A stretch of DNA of 64,000 nucleotides from Epiperipatus broadwayi (GCA_028023455.1 JAQFVV010012446.1:3224001-3288000), one strand, 5' to 3'. Counted from the first letter of the stretch, positions 23,664-35,989 are shown. Notes: generated by a model not told the origin, from the sequence alone. Made by a program: numbers and translations.

Positions 23664-24271
23664 TGTCATATCTGACCTTGCCTTCAGTTCTAGTCGAGAT
23701 TCCTTGCCTGATTGGCTAGTACCCATTTGCTATTCTTTGTTGGGGTTCGCGCTCTGAATCCGAGTGTTTCTAGTAAGGTAAGGGATCTGACAATAAATAG
23801 TCAACCTTTTTGGAGACAAGGCAGAGAGGTTATCTTCTGTTAACCTGAATGGGCTCTCCAGTGAAACCTGCCTACAGCAAGGGTGCCTTCATTAGTCATT
23901 ACTGATATGTCTACACAGTAAGGCAAGTCTATCTGGGACTGGAAACTGCTAATACTGCAGTCAATTTGAGGCAAGCTGTCTGAGGGTAGTTGGAAGAGTC
24001 TGAACTAGAGCTGACTCAAGGCAAGCTGTCCAGCACAGCTGGAAACGGATTACTTGAACTCAAGAGGCAGGCTAATCATATAGCTGGAAGTGAGTTCATC
24101 ACTCAGTATGACTATCTCATCATTAATTGTATAAACTATATTTATATTATTGATTAACTAACGTGTGTGTATTTTGTAACTAATAAATTATACATATTAA
24201 TAGTTGTGTAGTTAGTCATTACTTTTTCTGTTGGTTTGGAACCGAACCTGTAAATCAAGCCAAACACCACA
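23664..24271. mobile_element. Solo LTR, 608 bp, with 5-bp target duplication GTTAG
   Basis: It begins TGTCATATCTGACC and ends AAACACCACA. GTTAG stands on both sides (23659-23663 and 24272-24276). Removing the LTR and one GTTAG restores the host reading frame of the non-LTR element exactly (HHLVKV joined to RLKLISKNN). This proves insertion followed by LTR-LTR recombination. A 5-bp duplication fits Gypsy or BEL elements. Confidence 0.9.
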
Positions 24272-24504
24272 GTTAGATTAAAGTTAATATCTAAAAATAA
24301 TCTTTTTGTAAAGCTAACTGGCACTGTTTTGGATTGTGATGCAAATATTTTGCAATTTCTTTAGCGCTAGCATATTCTGTTGGTGAATACCATGCCCTAT
24401 TTGGAGAAAAAGTTTTTACACTAAACTTCTGAATACTGTACTCAAATATTATAATAAAAAATATTACTGCTTATATTCAAACCTATTTCTTTGTGGTGGT
24501 TTCC
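24272..24504 (+). pseudogene. Jockey-like element, part 2 of 3
   Basis: The frame continues as RLKLISKNNLFVKLTGTV, then DCDANIL, then frameshifted residues up to SLWWFPV. These correspond to the region after the RT palm of Jockey-like proteins (RLKxxxxNNxxxKLxGTxWGxDAxxL...). It is interrupted at about 24505 by the LTR retrotransposon. Confidence 0.75.
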
Positions 24505-25907
24505 TGTTATATATATATACATACACACGCACATTGCATAAGTGTGTGTATATATACAAGTTACATGATTTACTTCTTTTTAAAAAAAAATGAAATAGAA
24601 AAATAATATTAATATTTAATAATTTAAAGAGAAAAAGGAAAAGTTAAAATAAAGAGAAAAAGGTTGGGAATAAATTAAAAATATTTATTATTTGTAATTT
24701 ATCTTTCTTTTATATATTTTTTTTTTATATGATCCTTTCAAAAGTACTTTTTGATAAAAGCACTTTCTAAGAAAAAAAAAGATTTTTTTGTAATTAATTA
24801 AAACAATGCGTACAAAAGTAATCAGGTTTTGGAGATTAAGTTTCCACACTGATTAAATGAACAATATAGGACTAATTTCAGTGAAATTAAATTGGAAAAA
24901 TAGGATAATAAAAGAATATACTGATTAAATGTATTGATAGCAGGGATGAAAACTCGAGCGGGGGGGGGCAGAGAATATAAAAAGCTAAAATTGACAATTC
25001 TTCAGTTAGTGGGATTGTGATTCTTCAATCGATTCAAAAGATTGAAACTATTCAGAAGATCAACCAGCAGCAGTGAACAAAAGTCCCGCATGGTGAAAAC
25101 ATTCTTTTACAATCGTATCAAGAGAGAAGTGAGTCACTAGTTTTAAAAGCTGGTGTTCGGTCATTTTTCCTTCACTCGTCTCCTGAGTACATTAACCAAA
25201 TGCCATGATATATTACTCTGACTTGCCTGTTGCCGATGTTTGAACCTGTCACGTCAAATCAAGGGAAACAGCACATGCCATAGGATGTGGAACAAAGAAG
25301 AAGCCTCACTTTGGCATCATTAATAGAACTTGATTTCTTAATCCTAGTATTAAACTTTTTAAATTCGTCTAAATAGAACCTTAGATATCATTCGGAAGCA
25401 TGCACATTTGTTTTACATGTTAAATATTTCTTATATGTTTTTTTATTATTTTAATAAATTTGTGTAAATTATTGGTGTTGTTTTTTTGTCTGTCTCTCTC
25501 TCCATTTATCTGAGTAAATGTGTTGCCGGTTTCATGTTTTAAGAACTAGCCATGGGTCAAGTGCTTGAAACATGTTAATGACACTTCATGGGTTCTTGTT
25601 TAAATATTAGATGGCACGTTGGGTTTAATCCCGTTATAAATAATTCCTATGAGATATTTCACAGAGAGTTAGTTCGGTATGGAAAAGTGTCTGTTTAATA
25701 TTTTATTAAATCTCGGTTTGCTTGAGTGACAGGGTCACAAAGTAAAATAATTAATGTTAAATTAAGAGACTATAACTTAAAATTATAAGTGTCAAAAGAA
25801 AATAGTAATAAGAAACTGGTAAAGTTTTTGTTTTAAACTTGTAAATTTCAAGTACAAACTTTACTTCAAATGTTTAAAAATTAAGGCAAAGAAGGGTTCC
25901 TATTACA
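24505..25907 (+). mobile_element. 5' LTR of nested retrotransposon
   Basis: Direct repeat of 28723-30399. It ends GGTTCCTATTACA just before a presumed primer-binding segment. The exact left border is blurred by a TA run. Compared with the 3' LTR it lacks a block of about 110 bp and carries a short extra segment near 25190-25240. The two LTRs have diverged by indels and many substitutions. Confidence 0.8.
24976..25007 (+). promoter_or_regulatory. LTR core promoter: TATA box and initiator
   Basis: TATAAAAA at 24976 and TCAGTT at 25002-25007 place the initiator A 28 bp downstream of the TATA start, the arthropod-type arrangement. The same pair is kept in the 3' LTR (TATA at 29192, initiator A at 29220), with the same 28-bp spacing. 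Confidence 0.7.
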
Positions 25908-26369
25908 AATGTCGTCCAACATGAGAGCTCCAACATTCGTTCAAATTTTTTAAAAAAAGAGAAAAATGTGTAATATAAATAATCGACTCACATAAATAAA
26001 ATATATATATAATAATTAAAGTGAATAAATTTATGAGAGATGAAGAGATCAAATGGCACTAATGATAATTTCATATGTTAGAAAAGAAAATAAGTGGGAT
26101 TAGTTTATTGAATTATAGTTTGTATTAAAGAAGTACGGATAGGCATTGACATTAGGTTTGAAATCCGCATGCAAATGGTATTGGGGGAATGTTGTGGGGA
26201 AAATTGAGCAAACACTCATATTTAATTATAGATTGAATAAAATAATAAATTAGTAAAGCAATTAGATTAAAATTATTAAGTAAAGAAATTAGTAAATATA
26301 CTGTTTGTGAATAAAAGATGGTATTAAAAGCAAAAAGATATCCTATAAAAAGTTGTCTAAAAATCATAA

Positions 26370-27560
26370 ATGATGAGAAGTAAAAAAGCCAAAATGGAGG
26401 CTCCAGTTAAAGACATAGAAAATGTGCCCGGCAAAGAACAAATGGAGGTTCATGATAAGGAAATAGAGAATGTTCCTAATGAAGAACAGCAAAATAAAAC
26501 CGAGATTAAGGAAATAGAGAATGTTCCTGGCGAGGAACAGCAAAATAAAATGAACAAGAAGTTATGAATGAACCAAAGAAAAGTGAAATCATAGCATTAA
26601 TAACTTGCATGTTTGAAAAACAAAAAGAAGCAGCTGAAAAAAGTAAAACAATAGCTGAAGAGCTTAAAAAAACAAAATAATGAAATGAATAGAAAATTGC
26701 AAGTGCAAGCTGAAATGCTTGAAAGTTTTAAAGATCAGATCATAATAGTCTATGATCAAATGAAAGAAGAAATTAGGAAAGAAATAAACAAGAATGAAAT
26801 ATAAGTAGAGAATCAAATAGAGACTGCTTACTAAATAATAAAAACAAAAAAAATAGAACATGAAGTAAAGATAGGACTAGTGAGAGAGGCAGTAGAGGAC
26901 GCCAATATAGAAAATAGCAAAGTAATTGAGGATATAAAAATCAAAATTACTAATTTAACTTTAAAAATAAATCAAAAAAATTATAGCAAAGATAACATGC
27001 AAACAGAAGTAAAAAAGACTGACCAGATGAGTGCAAACATGCACATTATAAATAATCCAGTGATTGTGAATCAGTTTTTAAAAAATCTGGATATTTTCTA
27101 ATCACCTAGGGGAAGATCCAACAGAACATTTAAATAGCTAGAAGCGATATTTCATCTTGAATCAACTAAGTGAAAATGCCATGATCACAATAGCGTGTAC
27201 CCACTAACAAGGGGGATCTCAATCTTGGTGCGAGTCTCTATATCATAAACCTGTCACTTTTGCTGAAGATAGTTATTGGAGTGAGGATTGTCAGGAAAAT
27301 ATTCATCACCAGATGTCAAAAGATAAATTGCGACATGGTGAACCATTCGTTTCCTATTTTAGAAGGCAAATGGCGAGACTGCACTTGTTAACCACCAACC
27401 CACTATCTGAACAAATTATTAGGATAGTTCGCCATAATTTCCTTCACAACATAGGCACCGAGAAGAAACAGTGGAACAGATAGAGGAATTATTGAGTGCT
27501 TTCAACAGCACTAAATCTACATTTGATGCAAAAGATAGACAATTCAAACCCCCAACCTAG
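26370..27560 (+). pseudogene. LTR-retrotransposon gag remnant
   Basis: An N-terminal lysine/glutamate-rich part contains a short repeat (KEIENVP-EEQQNK, three copies from about 26415). A helical, coiled-coil-like region follows (frames broken at about 26568 and 26680), including a 73-codon frame at 26880-27101. Next comes a typical retroelement capsid segment: DPTEHLNS, CQENIHHQMSKDKLRHGEPF, VSYFRRQMARLHLLTTNPLS and EQIIRIVRHNFLHNIGTEKK. Several stops and frameshifts interrupt it. The gene would encode the structural particle protein. It lies between matching LTRs and is not functional. Confidence 0.7.
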
Positions 27561-28722
27561 AGAGCTGGATATAAATGCTATAAGATATAGCCACAAAATA
27601 AATTTGAGAAGTGGAGCTCGAAGAAGACGATAGATATTCCAATAGCCTTGAAAGAACAAAAATCTTTTTGAGAACCAGGAATGATTCTGATATCACTCGT
27701 AGAAAGCTAGAAGAAAGGCCAAGGGGTGATTCACAATCCCCCAATATGAGTGGCTGACTATTAATTGAAAAGAAAAAATATTAACGGACCGCCAGATAAA
27801 AAAACTAAATATGTAATCTGATGGATTCGCTGGCCTTGACCAAATAAATAATGACCAAGGATTGCAAATAAAGAAAATGATTAAAGTTAATTCTAAAAAA
27901 AATAATAAGAATGATAAAAATAAATTTATAAATAATGTAATTCTTGGAAATGTCAAATCAAATTATAAACAATGGTAACCCCTCGATTACGTCTACTCTA
28001 TTATTGTGGCAAACTCAACTCGTAAGTCTGTAAACAAAAACAGCAGAGCATGACTTAAATAAATAATGTAAAAATACAAAGTTTTTTTTTTTAAAAAAAG
28101 ATAAAAGAGATTAAAATAAATCGTTCAGAATAAAAGTGAAATAAATAAACATGAAATTATTTATAATAATGAAAATAAATCATTATCAAATGTAAAAATA
28201 AATAAATGTTAAATTAAGATTGAGGTGTGTGAGAGTATTTGGGCAAAGCTATTAATTTCAGGTCAGACTTTGGGTTGGATTGAGCCTTTTCTTGTGGTGA
28301 TTTTGCTCTATAGGTGGGTAGTGTGAAGAATAAATGCTATTGATAATAATGGGCAAGTAGAGAAAGTCCTGGCCATGTAATAATAAATCTGGAAGAAAAA
28401 TTCCCAGTAACTAAATAAAATAAATATTTTTTGTAAGTCGAAGGTGTAGTAGAAGTAATCCTGCCATTTGCAGCCTTAAAGTCCATGTTCATGATCCATT
28501 GTGCACAAAAATGGCCCATGCTGTTGTCATGACTTCTGCAATTAAAAGTTGATTTAATCAGCACAAAATCGATCTGTGTGTTGAATTGCCTAATACTTTT
28601 CTGTCTAATTCTCTTGATATTACCATTTATTGTTTGATAATGAAAGAAACCTCACAGAGACTTTGGTCAATACCTAAGAAAAGGATTGACACATTTAAAT
28701 TCTCAATTGGAGAGGAGTATAA
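27561..28722 (+). other. Retrotransposon interior without pol
   Basis: The sequence continues lysine/asparagine-rich broken frames, but I found no protease, RT or integrase motif. A purine-rich tract (TTGGAGAGGAG at about 28708) just before the 3' LTR is a good polypurine-tract candidate. The element therefore seems to have kept gag but lost pol. Confidence 0.5.
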
Positions 28723-30399
28723 TGTAACGATGTGTATATATACACATTGCGTAAGTGTGTGTATATACAAGTTACAGGATTTACTTTTTTTTTAAAAAAA
28801 AAATGAAATTAAAAAAATAATATCAATATTTAATAGTTTGAAAGAAAAAAAATGAAAAATAAAAAGATTAGGAATAAGTTAAAAATTATTTACAACTTAT
28901 CTTCCTTTTATGCATTTTTATATGATTCTTTCAAGGGTACTTTTTGTTAAAAGCATTTTTTAAGGGAAAAAAAACGATTTTTTGTAATTAATTAAAATAA
29001 TTCATACAAACTAAACTAATCGGGTTCTGGAGATTAAGATTCCACACTGATTAAATGAACAATATAGGACTAATTTCTGTGAAATTAAATTGAAAAAATA
29101 GAAGAATAAAAGAATATACTAATTAAAACATTTTAAAAATGAAATATATTGATAGCATGGGTGAAAACTCGAGCAAAATGAGATTAGGGAATATAAAAAG
29201 CTAAAATTGACTATTCTTCAGTTAGTGAGATTGTGATTCTTTAATTGATTCAAAGGAAACTATTCAGAAAATTTTATAGATGTTAAAAAAACAATATAAC
29301 CAAAGTCAACCAGCAGCAGTGAACAAAATCTACAAGCAGTTAAAAGTTCAGCATGATGAAAACATTTTAGATCATACTAAGAGAGAAATGAGTAGCTAGC
29401 TCCAAAAGCTGGTGTTCAGTCATTTTTCCTCTGGTCGTGTCCTGGGTATGATGTTTGAACCTGTCATGTCAAATCAAGGGAAACAGCACACACTGTAGAA
29501 TGTGGAACAAAGAAGAAGCCTCACTTATGATAAAATATATGCTTACCATGAACCTGACTGGAGCTGAAGAAAGGGTGATCATCCACATATGAAAAACGGA
29601 GACTGTGGTTAGACCTGGGTAAATATATTCGTTGACGTCATTAATAAAACTTTTGAAATCTTAATACTAGTATTAAACTTTTTAAATTCTTCTAAATAGA
29701 ACTTTAGATATCATTCAGAAGCATGCACATTTGTTTTACATGTTAAATATTTCTTATATGTAATGATCAGATCTTTTACGGTAATATCTCCACACTAAAC
29801 TCTAATATATTTATTTCTATACTTAGCGCTTTCGAAGGAATGATGCCTTCATTTTCAAAGCTATAGATATGTTTTTTATTATCTTTTAATAAATTATTGG
29901 TGTTGTTTTTTGTCTCTCCATTTATCTGAGTAAATGTGTTGTCGGTCTCGTGTTTTAAGAACTAGCCATGGGTCAAGCACTTGAAATATGTTAATGACAT
30001 TTCATGAGTTTCTGTTTAAGCATGGGATACTGTCCTGTACTTAATCCCATTATAAATAATTCCTGTGAGATGTTTCACATTTCATGCAGCCAGAGAGAGT
30101 TACCTCGGTCTGGAAAATTGACTACATGTTATCCCATATTTTATTAAATCTCGCTTTGATCAGGGGTATGAGATTGGTATGTAAATATTAATCATATTTA
30201 CTCCTCTGCTTGGGTAGCGGGGTCACAATGTAAAACAACTAATGTTAAATTAAGAGTCTATAACTTAAATTATAAGTGTCAAAAAAAAAAAAATTAGTAA
30301 TAAGAAACCGGTAAAGTTTTTGTTTCAAACCTGTAAATTTCAAGTCCAAACTTTACTCCATGTGTTTAAAAATTAAGGCAAAGAGGGGATCCCATTACA
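28723..30399 (+). mobile_element. 3' LTR of nested retrotransposon
   Basis: Direct repeat of 24505-25907, starting TGTAACGATGTG after the purine tract and ending CCCATTACA. Relative to the 5' LTR it holds an extra block of about 110 bp at 29762-29870 that carries a hammerhead fossil. After 30399 the Jockey-like frame resumes. Confidence 0.8.
29817..29866 (-). ncRNA. Hammerhead ribozyme fossil inside LTR
   Basis: On the minus strand the core is TTGAAAA (CUGAAGA with two transitions). A stem II follows as GAAGG-CAUCAUU-CCUUC, then GAAA, GCGC as mini stem III, and the triplet CUA. Stem I forms from CTATAgCT and AGTATAG with one bulge. The fold is intact but two core bases are changed, so it should be inactive. 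It lies in a block present in only one of the two LTRs. Confidence 0.5.
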
Positions 30400-31000
30400 A
30401 TATATTTCACAGATAATGTATTAAAAGTCACTCAGCAGATTGGATTTACCAATAACTCAACATTTAGCTTCACCATTTAAGATTCATCTTAAATGAAGAT
30501 CTCATTTTTAATCAAGAATCTACAATTGAAGAATAATACTACAAATGCAAATCTTAAGATGTTCCCAAACAAATTTCTTTTTCAAAATCCAACAATAAAA
30601 ACAGTTGGATTTCTTTAGATAGAATTAGAATCTCACCAAAAGATTTAAGACACATTGTGGTTGTTATACTCATCTGCTTTATAAATGGAATTTATCAATA
30701 TTGATCTACATAAATGTGATGGAACACAGACTATAAAACACAGTTAATAACTCTTGAATCTGCCGTGTCCCCAACTAAGACTGGGCGACTAGCTAACAAA
30801 TACACATAAAAGAACTCAACAAAATAACTAATATTTTAAGCAATAGTAATTTATATATAAATTTGAAAGAAAAATAAATAACTACTCTACTTGTCTTTAA
30901 CATGAGTATACAGTTTGAAATTGATAGAGCTTAAGTCCCAGGTTAATTATTTGCCAGCAAATACTTCTTACACAATTAAGAAAAAGCTATTAATCACTTT
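30400..31000 (+). pseudogene. Jockey-like element, part 3 of 3 (C-terminus)
   Basis: Frames here give LDLPITQHLASPFKIHL, then after frameshifts ESAVSPTKTGRLANKYT, ELNKITNILSNSNLYINLKE. This matches the usual C-terminal tail (VEHIxxxCPxTxxxGRLxxLxxLxxxxxxYLxxLxIxL). It completes the non-LTR element started at 22800 and shows that everything from 24505 to 30399 is a later insertion. Confidence 0.65.
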
Positions 31001-31062
31001 ACCTTCTCTACCCTCTATAGGCCTTACTGTAAAACCCTCAATGAGCCTCTTGAGACATTTCA

Positions 31063-31575
31063 AAATAATCATACCGGGTCGGTCTGTTTAGAACACTAAT
31101 CGACTTAATGACCTTCAGGAACCAAGATTCTGGGAAAAAAATCCTTTGATGATGATCTACTATTTTTTGCCTCATGGACATACTACTAATAGCAGTAACC
31201 ATACAAAAAGCAATCAATCCTTTTTGTCTACCTTTTTATATCATTTCCTCCTTTGTTTCTCTTATTTTTTCTGGAGTAAATAATTGGGGTTTAATTAGTT
31301 TGAATTATTAGTTTGTTATCATACAAATAATTCATTATCTTTAATTACACAATTCATTACTTTCTTAGGAATTTATTTCCATATCCACAAAGTTTTATAA
31401 TTAATTAAAATTTACGAATTCTTTTCCTTATAAGGTGATTTGTAAGCTCGGTTTTATTAACTCAATATATATATATACATCCTTGTTTGTTTACCCTACA
31501 TTTAATTGCAAAACATTTCTTTTCAACAATTTATTATTTAAAATTAAAGATTAATCATTTTTTAATATTTTTACA
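31063..31575 (-). mobile_element. 3' LTR of minus-strand Gypsy element
   Basis: Direct repeat of 33183-33688 (shared core GTCTGTTTAGAACACTAATC near 31082 and 33202). Orientation is set by the gag and protease frames between the repeats, which read on the minus strand. Confidence 0.75.
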
Positions 31576-31594
31576 CTTCTCCCCTTACTCCAGA

Positions 31595-31700
31595 AAAGTT
31601 TATGCTTATATAGTCACTGAATCTGGCTGGTCCCTGCATCTGATGTCCGGGTTTGGGCGATCGACTTGTTAATCCACTCAGATTCAGTATTGACTCAATT
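31595..31700 (-). pseudogene. Gypsy pol C-terminal tail
   Basis: On the minus strand a frame next to the 3' LTR reads EREIESILNLSGLTSRSPKP followed by GHQMQGPARFSDYI. A basic, proline-containing tail ending in an aromatic-acid motif is usual after Ty3/Gypsy integrase. Integrase and RT domains themselves are absent. Confidence 0.4.
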
Positions 31701-32175
31701 TCCCGTTCCATTGTTCTGGTTTTCATGTTGCAGCATTCTGATCATTTCTGTTCACTGTCGATACATGGTGTTGGTTTCACTGTGTCTTGTCTTTCTTCAT
31801 TATTTCAGACAGTTACAAGTATTTTACCAATAATTTCTTCTTGTGCATATTTTGATCTCAATTTATAAGTTTCGTTCTTTTTTTAACATTGTAATCTCTT
31901 TTTGAAATGATTCTATTCTTCTCAACCATTGTCTTCTTATTGCCAATGCAAATGGTTTAATATATAACCCACCCTTCACAGAGTTATAGTGCCATTTGTT
32001 AGCATTATGTATCATTTCTATCGGTTTTTAAACGTAATGATGACATTTACTAGTTTTATAGACGAACAGTTTTGTCTTCTCTCACAACTCTTTATTAACA
32101 AAATCTGGCTTTTTGTATGCTGTTTCCTGATCAATAGGGATTTTTTTAGTAACTTTAATTTGGATCCCTAATTTA

Positions 32176-32370
32176 TTATTTTATGTCAATCTTCCCTTTT
32201 ACAATGTATAGTGACAGATTTATTTTTTTACTGTAATAGTTGATGGATGCTATCACATGGTCTGCTGTTCTTAATGCATTTCCATTAACATCACATGGTC
32301 TAATGTTCATTTTTCCCAATTTATTTTCGTTGTTATCCGATGACCATAACATCCTGCCTGATAGTGACAT
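32176..32370 (-). pseudogene. Gypsy retropepsin fragment
   Basis: The frame contains MNIRPCDVNGNALRTADHVI, then NYYSKKINLSLYIVKGK. It matches the C-terminal half of retroelement aspartic proteases (LRTADG...V.V.Y......LPLYVVKG). The DTGA catalytic segment was not found nearby, and the segment between it and the gag is degraded. Confidence 0.55.
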
Positions 32371-32594
32371 CAGGGAAATACCCTACCCACTATCTATCTC
32401 CATTAACAGTTCTTTGCTGCAATATTGCAACTTCATCATAAATTGATTTTTAAATTTGGTTGCCCATGTTTTTAATTGTATGGTAACCTCCTCTATTTTC
32501 TTGCAAAGGCGATTTACTTTTGCCTTTCCAGTTACTTTCTTGTTTCCAAGAACATGCTAAATACCCCTTCTGCATCATTTAAAATATACTATGC

Positions 32595-33010
32595 CACCTA
32601 CATTGTTTTGATTTGTGGCCTCTTTTACCACAACAAAAACATTTCACACTAGTTAAGTTACTTATTTCAGCTTCTGGTGGCATGGATCTTTCATGTCTGT
32701 TTTAAATACATGTAGGGTTTTCATCCCTCTGCCTGCTAAACACCTGAGCCTGTTCCAGTGTCAACTCATATGCGATGCCTTTCTTAATGGCCATCTAGTA
32801 TGTAATGTCAGGTTGGGTGAGAAATTGTTGTCTGAGCCTATCGTTAGACATACCCCATAGTAACTGATCAACAAGTATTTCATCCATGAGGTCACCATAC
32901 TCACAACCTTTGCTAAATTCTTTAAGAGCTGTATCATACTCTTTAATTTTATCCCCCTCTAGCTGCTTCTTTCTTTGCAAAGTTAAACGAGCTATGTGTC
33001 ATGACATGGG
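32595..33010 (-). pseudogene. Gypsy gag with CCHC zinc knuckle
   Basis: The frame 32980-32795 reads IKEYDTALKEFSKGCEYGDL, then DEILVDQLLWGMSNDRLRQQ and FLTQPDITY. This is the well-conserved Gypsy capsid region (FxxALRxLxxxCxFGxLxDxxIxDxIVxGxxDxxLRxxLLxxPxLTL). It continues as GIAYELTLEQAQVFSRQRDE with one stop. A perfect CX2CX4HX4C knuckle, CFCCGKRGHKSKQC, lies at 32641-32600. The order capsid, nucleocapsid, protease is as expected on the minus strand. The RT and integrase body is missing, so this is an internal-deletion derivative. Confidence 0.8.
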
Positions 33011-33182
33011 GGATAAAATGATCACTTTGTTTGTCTATCAGATCCTCATACTTTACTTTCTCAGTAATAGAAATCTCAAACAATCTATTTACGACTCTAT
33101 AACTTTTACACCTGCAAAACATGTGAGTACAGCTATTTTTCTTTTTATTATCTTCAAGTCCATTCAGTATAAAGAAGTTCAA

Positions 33183-33688
33183 AATAATAAGACTGGGGCA
33201 GTCTGTTTAGAACACTAATCGGCTTAGTGACCTTCAGGAGCCAAGATCCTGAGAAAATAAATCCTTTGATGATAATCTACTACTCTTTGACTTGCGGAAG
33301 CACTACTAATAGCAGCAACGAACAGAAAAATCAATCAGTTCTTTTTGTGTAGCTTTTTATATCATCTCCTTTGTTTCTCTTATCTTTCCTGGAGTAAATT
33401 CTTGGGGTTTAATTAGTTTGAATTATTAGTTGTTATCAAACAAATAATACCTTATCTTTAATTACACAATTCATTAATTTCTTAGGAATTTATTTCCATA
33501 TCTACAAAGTTTTATAATTAATTAAAATGTATGAATTCCTTTTCTTATAAGGTGATTCGTAAGCTCGGTTTTATTAATATATATATGCGTCCATGTTTGT
33601 TTAAACTACGTTTAATTGCAAAATGTTTCTTTTCAACAATTTATTATTTAAAATTAAAGATTAAACATTCTTTAATATTTTGGCATAA
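33183..33688 (-). mobile_element. 5' LTR of minus-strand Gypsy element
   Basis: Pairs with 31063-31575. Similarity runs from the CAAAATAATAAGACTGGG end to the ATTAAAGATTAAACATTC end. Scattered substitutions and small indels separate the pair. Confidence 0.75.
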
Positions 33689-33764
33689 TTAAAGGGTTAA
33701 TAAAGCCATTGCAGAACTTTTCTTTTGATGAAAATCTTTATAGATTCATTTATGATATTTTGAT

Positions 33765-33895
33765 AAGGTGTCAAATATATATATATGTAGAAGCTAAATA
33801 GTATAACTGATATCAACTTTATTATTAATATTTAAGTTGTCAAAAATATATATATGAAGAAGATAAATAATATAATTGATATTAACTTTATTACA
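33765..33895. repeat. Two-copy tandem repeat, ~72 bp
   Basis: The unit runs from GTCAAATATATATATATG to GATATCAACTTTATTA and recurs with changes from about 33838 (GTCAAAAATATATATATG). Confidence 0.7.
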
Positions 33896-34559
33896 TTCAC
33901 AATTTCGTAAAATACATCGTAATATATTTTTTCACACAACGCATTATGAGGAAAGTAGCGTATTTATAGATCAGAATGAAATAGCATAGTTGAAATGTCG
34001 ACCAATATGATAAGATTAGTAAGCAAGTTGTAGTTGTATGAATTCGTAAATAAAATTCCAATTTTTAATTAATTACTGACAAAAGAGGAAAACCCTATAT
34101 GGACAGATGATATTAAAGAATGCATTAAAACTATCTTGTGAATAAACTTTATGGAATAGGAAAAAATATGATTAAACAAACATTTATTTAATACATAGAT
34201 TCAACTATAAGCTTCATTTTAAAGTCCATTTCAGTTCAACGTCTGAACTAGTTGTCTCACTACGTCACTAATATGCGACAAGATCTATGTGGAAAATATA
34301 TAATTTGCATTCCCTAAGTCTTTTGGTAAGGTAATAAACTGGAGAATAGGTCAAGTAAATCAGTATACACCTGATTTTATGACTCCTAATGATTAACTTT
34401 TTGGCTGAATAAAATATTACAAGTAATTATATTATTTTAAAATAAATAAGATCGTTTAATTACTTAGGTTTGATTCAATAGGGTTTGAATTAGACTATTG
34501 AATACCTTTTCTTTATTTTAAATTATATGACCGTTAGATGTCGCTTTTCTTTCTTTTTT

Positions 34560-34723
34560 AATCTAGATTTTTCTACAGAGTAAATTCGAGAAACGTGCCT
34601 TATCGTGCGCGAAGTCAATCTAATCGTCATTTTTGCTTTAAACTGTCATCAGTGAAGACTATATAGAATAAAATTTATATTTATTTACAACAATCCCGTT
34701 TTAGCATCACCAATTCAGTAAAG
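34560..34723 (+). other. Candidate non-coding first exon
   Basis: This patch is richer in CpG than its surroundings (CGTGCC, CGTGCGCGAAG). It ends in a consensus donor (AATTCAGTAAAG/GTAAGC at 34723). All frames are interrupted, so it would be 5'UTR. A TTCGAGAA motif at about 34585 fits a two-unit heat-shock element. It is on the same strand as the DNAJA1 exon 25 kb downstream, but a link is only a guess. Confidence 0.25.
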
Positions 34724-35989
34724 GTAAGCAAAAAATAAATATAAAATTTACTGGTAAATTGTTACAAAAATTTTTGTCACCGGCAAAATGGTGTTTTATA
34801 GCAACGAACATAAAATTTGTGATTCCTTTTTTAAATCTTATTCTGATCAAAATAATTTACTTCTTATTTCTAAATTTATGTTTGGTTAACTACCACGTTT
34901 GTGTATTATGTTCAATTTTTATTTATGATTAAGTTTATATATTTGTAAATTTTTTTGTCTTGAGCCTTATTTTAAAATTATTTTACGTTATCTTTTTTTT
35001 TCTTTTCCAATTTTTATCTGTTCAATTAAAAAAAAAGACATATTGAAGCTTATATACTATGCTAAGTAATTATGAAGTAGTTTCAAAGAAGGATAAATAA
35101 GTTTTCATATTTTTATATATAAATGTATTTTTTTTTTTTTTTCAATGAAAAAAATTCCGATATTTTTATTATTAAATCATTTTCGGATTAACATATTTAA
35201 ACCGATAGCATTACGTTTTAAATCCTGCTTTGATTCTTAATTTTGATTTATGTGACGTAATCACACACATGCTTTATATACTTTTATCTATATTCTTGCC
35301 CATTATTGGTTCAGAGGTCAGTGCAGTAGGTTTGCCACCTCATAGCCATTGGTGGTGATACTTGTAAACCTTTTAACACAATTCTAGCATCTAATAATAT
35401 TTAGAGCCCTTTTGTATCTGAGTTAGATAATAAAACGAGGCTTCCATCCATACATATCTTATAGCTACCCTTTATTTAAATAAGACTGTTGACTTTGTTC
35501 TCAATAAAACAGTTTATTAGGGAGCTTGGCCTTTATTACCCGAATCATCCACAAGCATCATCAATCCATATTGCATTACAAAAGTTTTTTTTTTTATTAT
35601 CTATTTTGGGGAAACCAAATTCAGTTTTCAGATTAAATTTATTTAAAAATGCGTAATTTTTTTTAACTATCCTAACTATTAAAGTATTGTAAAGGAACCT
35701 AGAGATTATAAATACCATATATATCTTAAATGAATACTTTACCATGCAATGTATAAAATAAAATGTATTCCTTTTTGCTTATGGTTTTCAACTGCTCAAT
35801 AGTTGTCGTCAGAACTACAATATTCAAATACATATTACCATATAATTAATACTTATCTATACATCTATATAAAAATTTACAGTATCCCATGTTATATTCT
35901 TTCAAAATGTAATTTTGTAATAATCCCAGTAACCATATATCTTTATACATTTTTAATAAATTTATAAACATTCCGCTGAGGATGTAGAT
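34724..35989. other. AT-rich DNA, no gene seen
   Basis: No supported feature. The minus frame at 35545-35745 is a chance open frame. Confidence 0.4.

Noticed and set aside
34560-34723. First exon of DNAJA1 with heat-shock element
   Set aside because: Strand and donor fit, but one two-unit motif and a 25-kb gap are not enough. Kept only as a low-confidence exon candidate.
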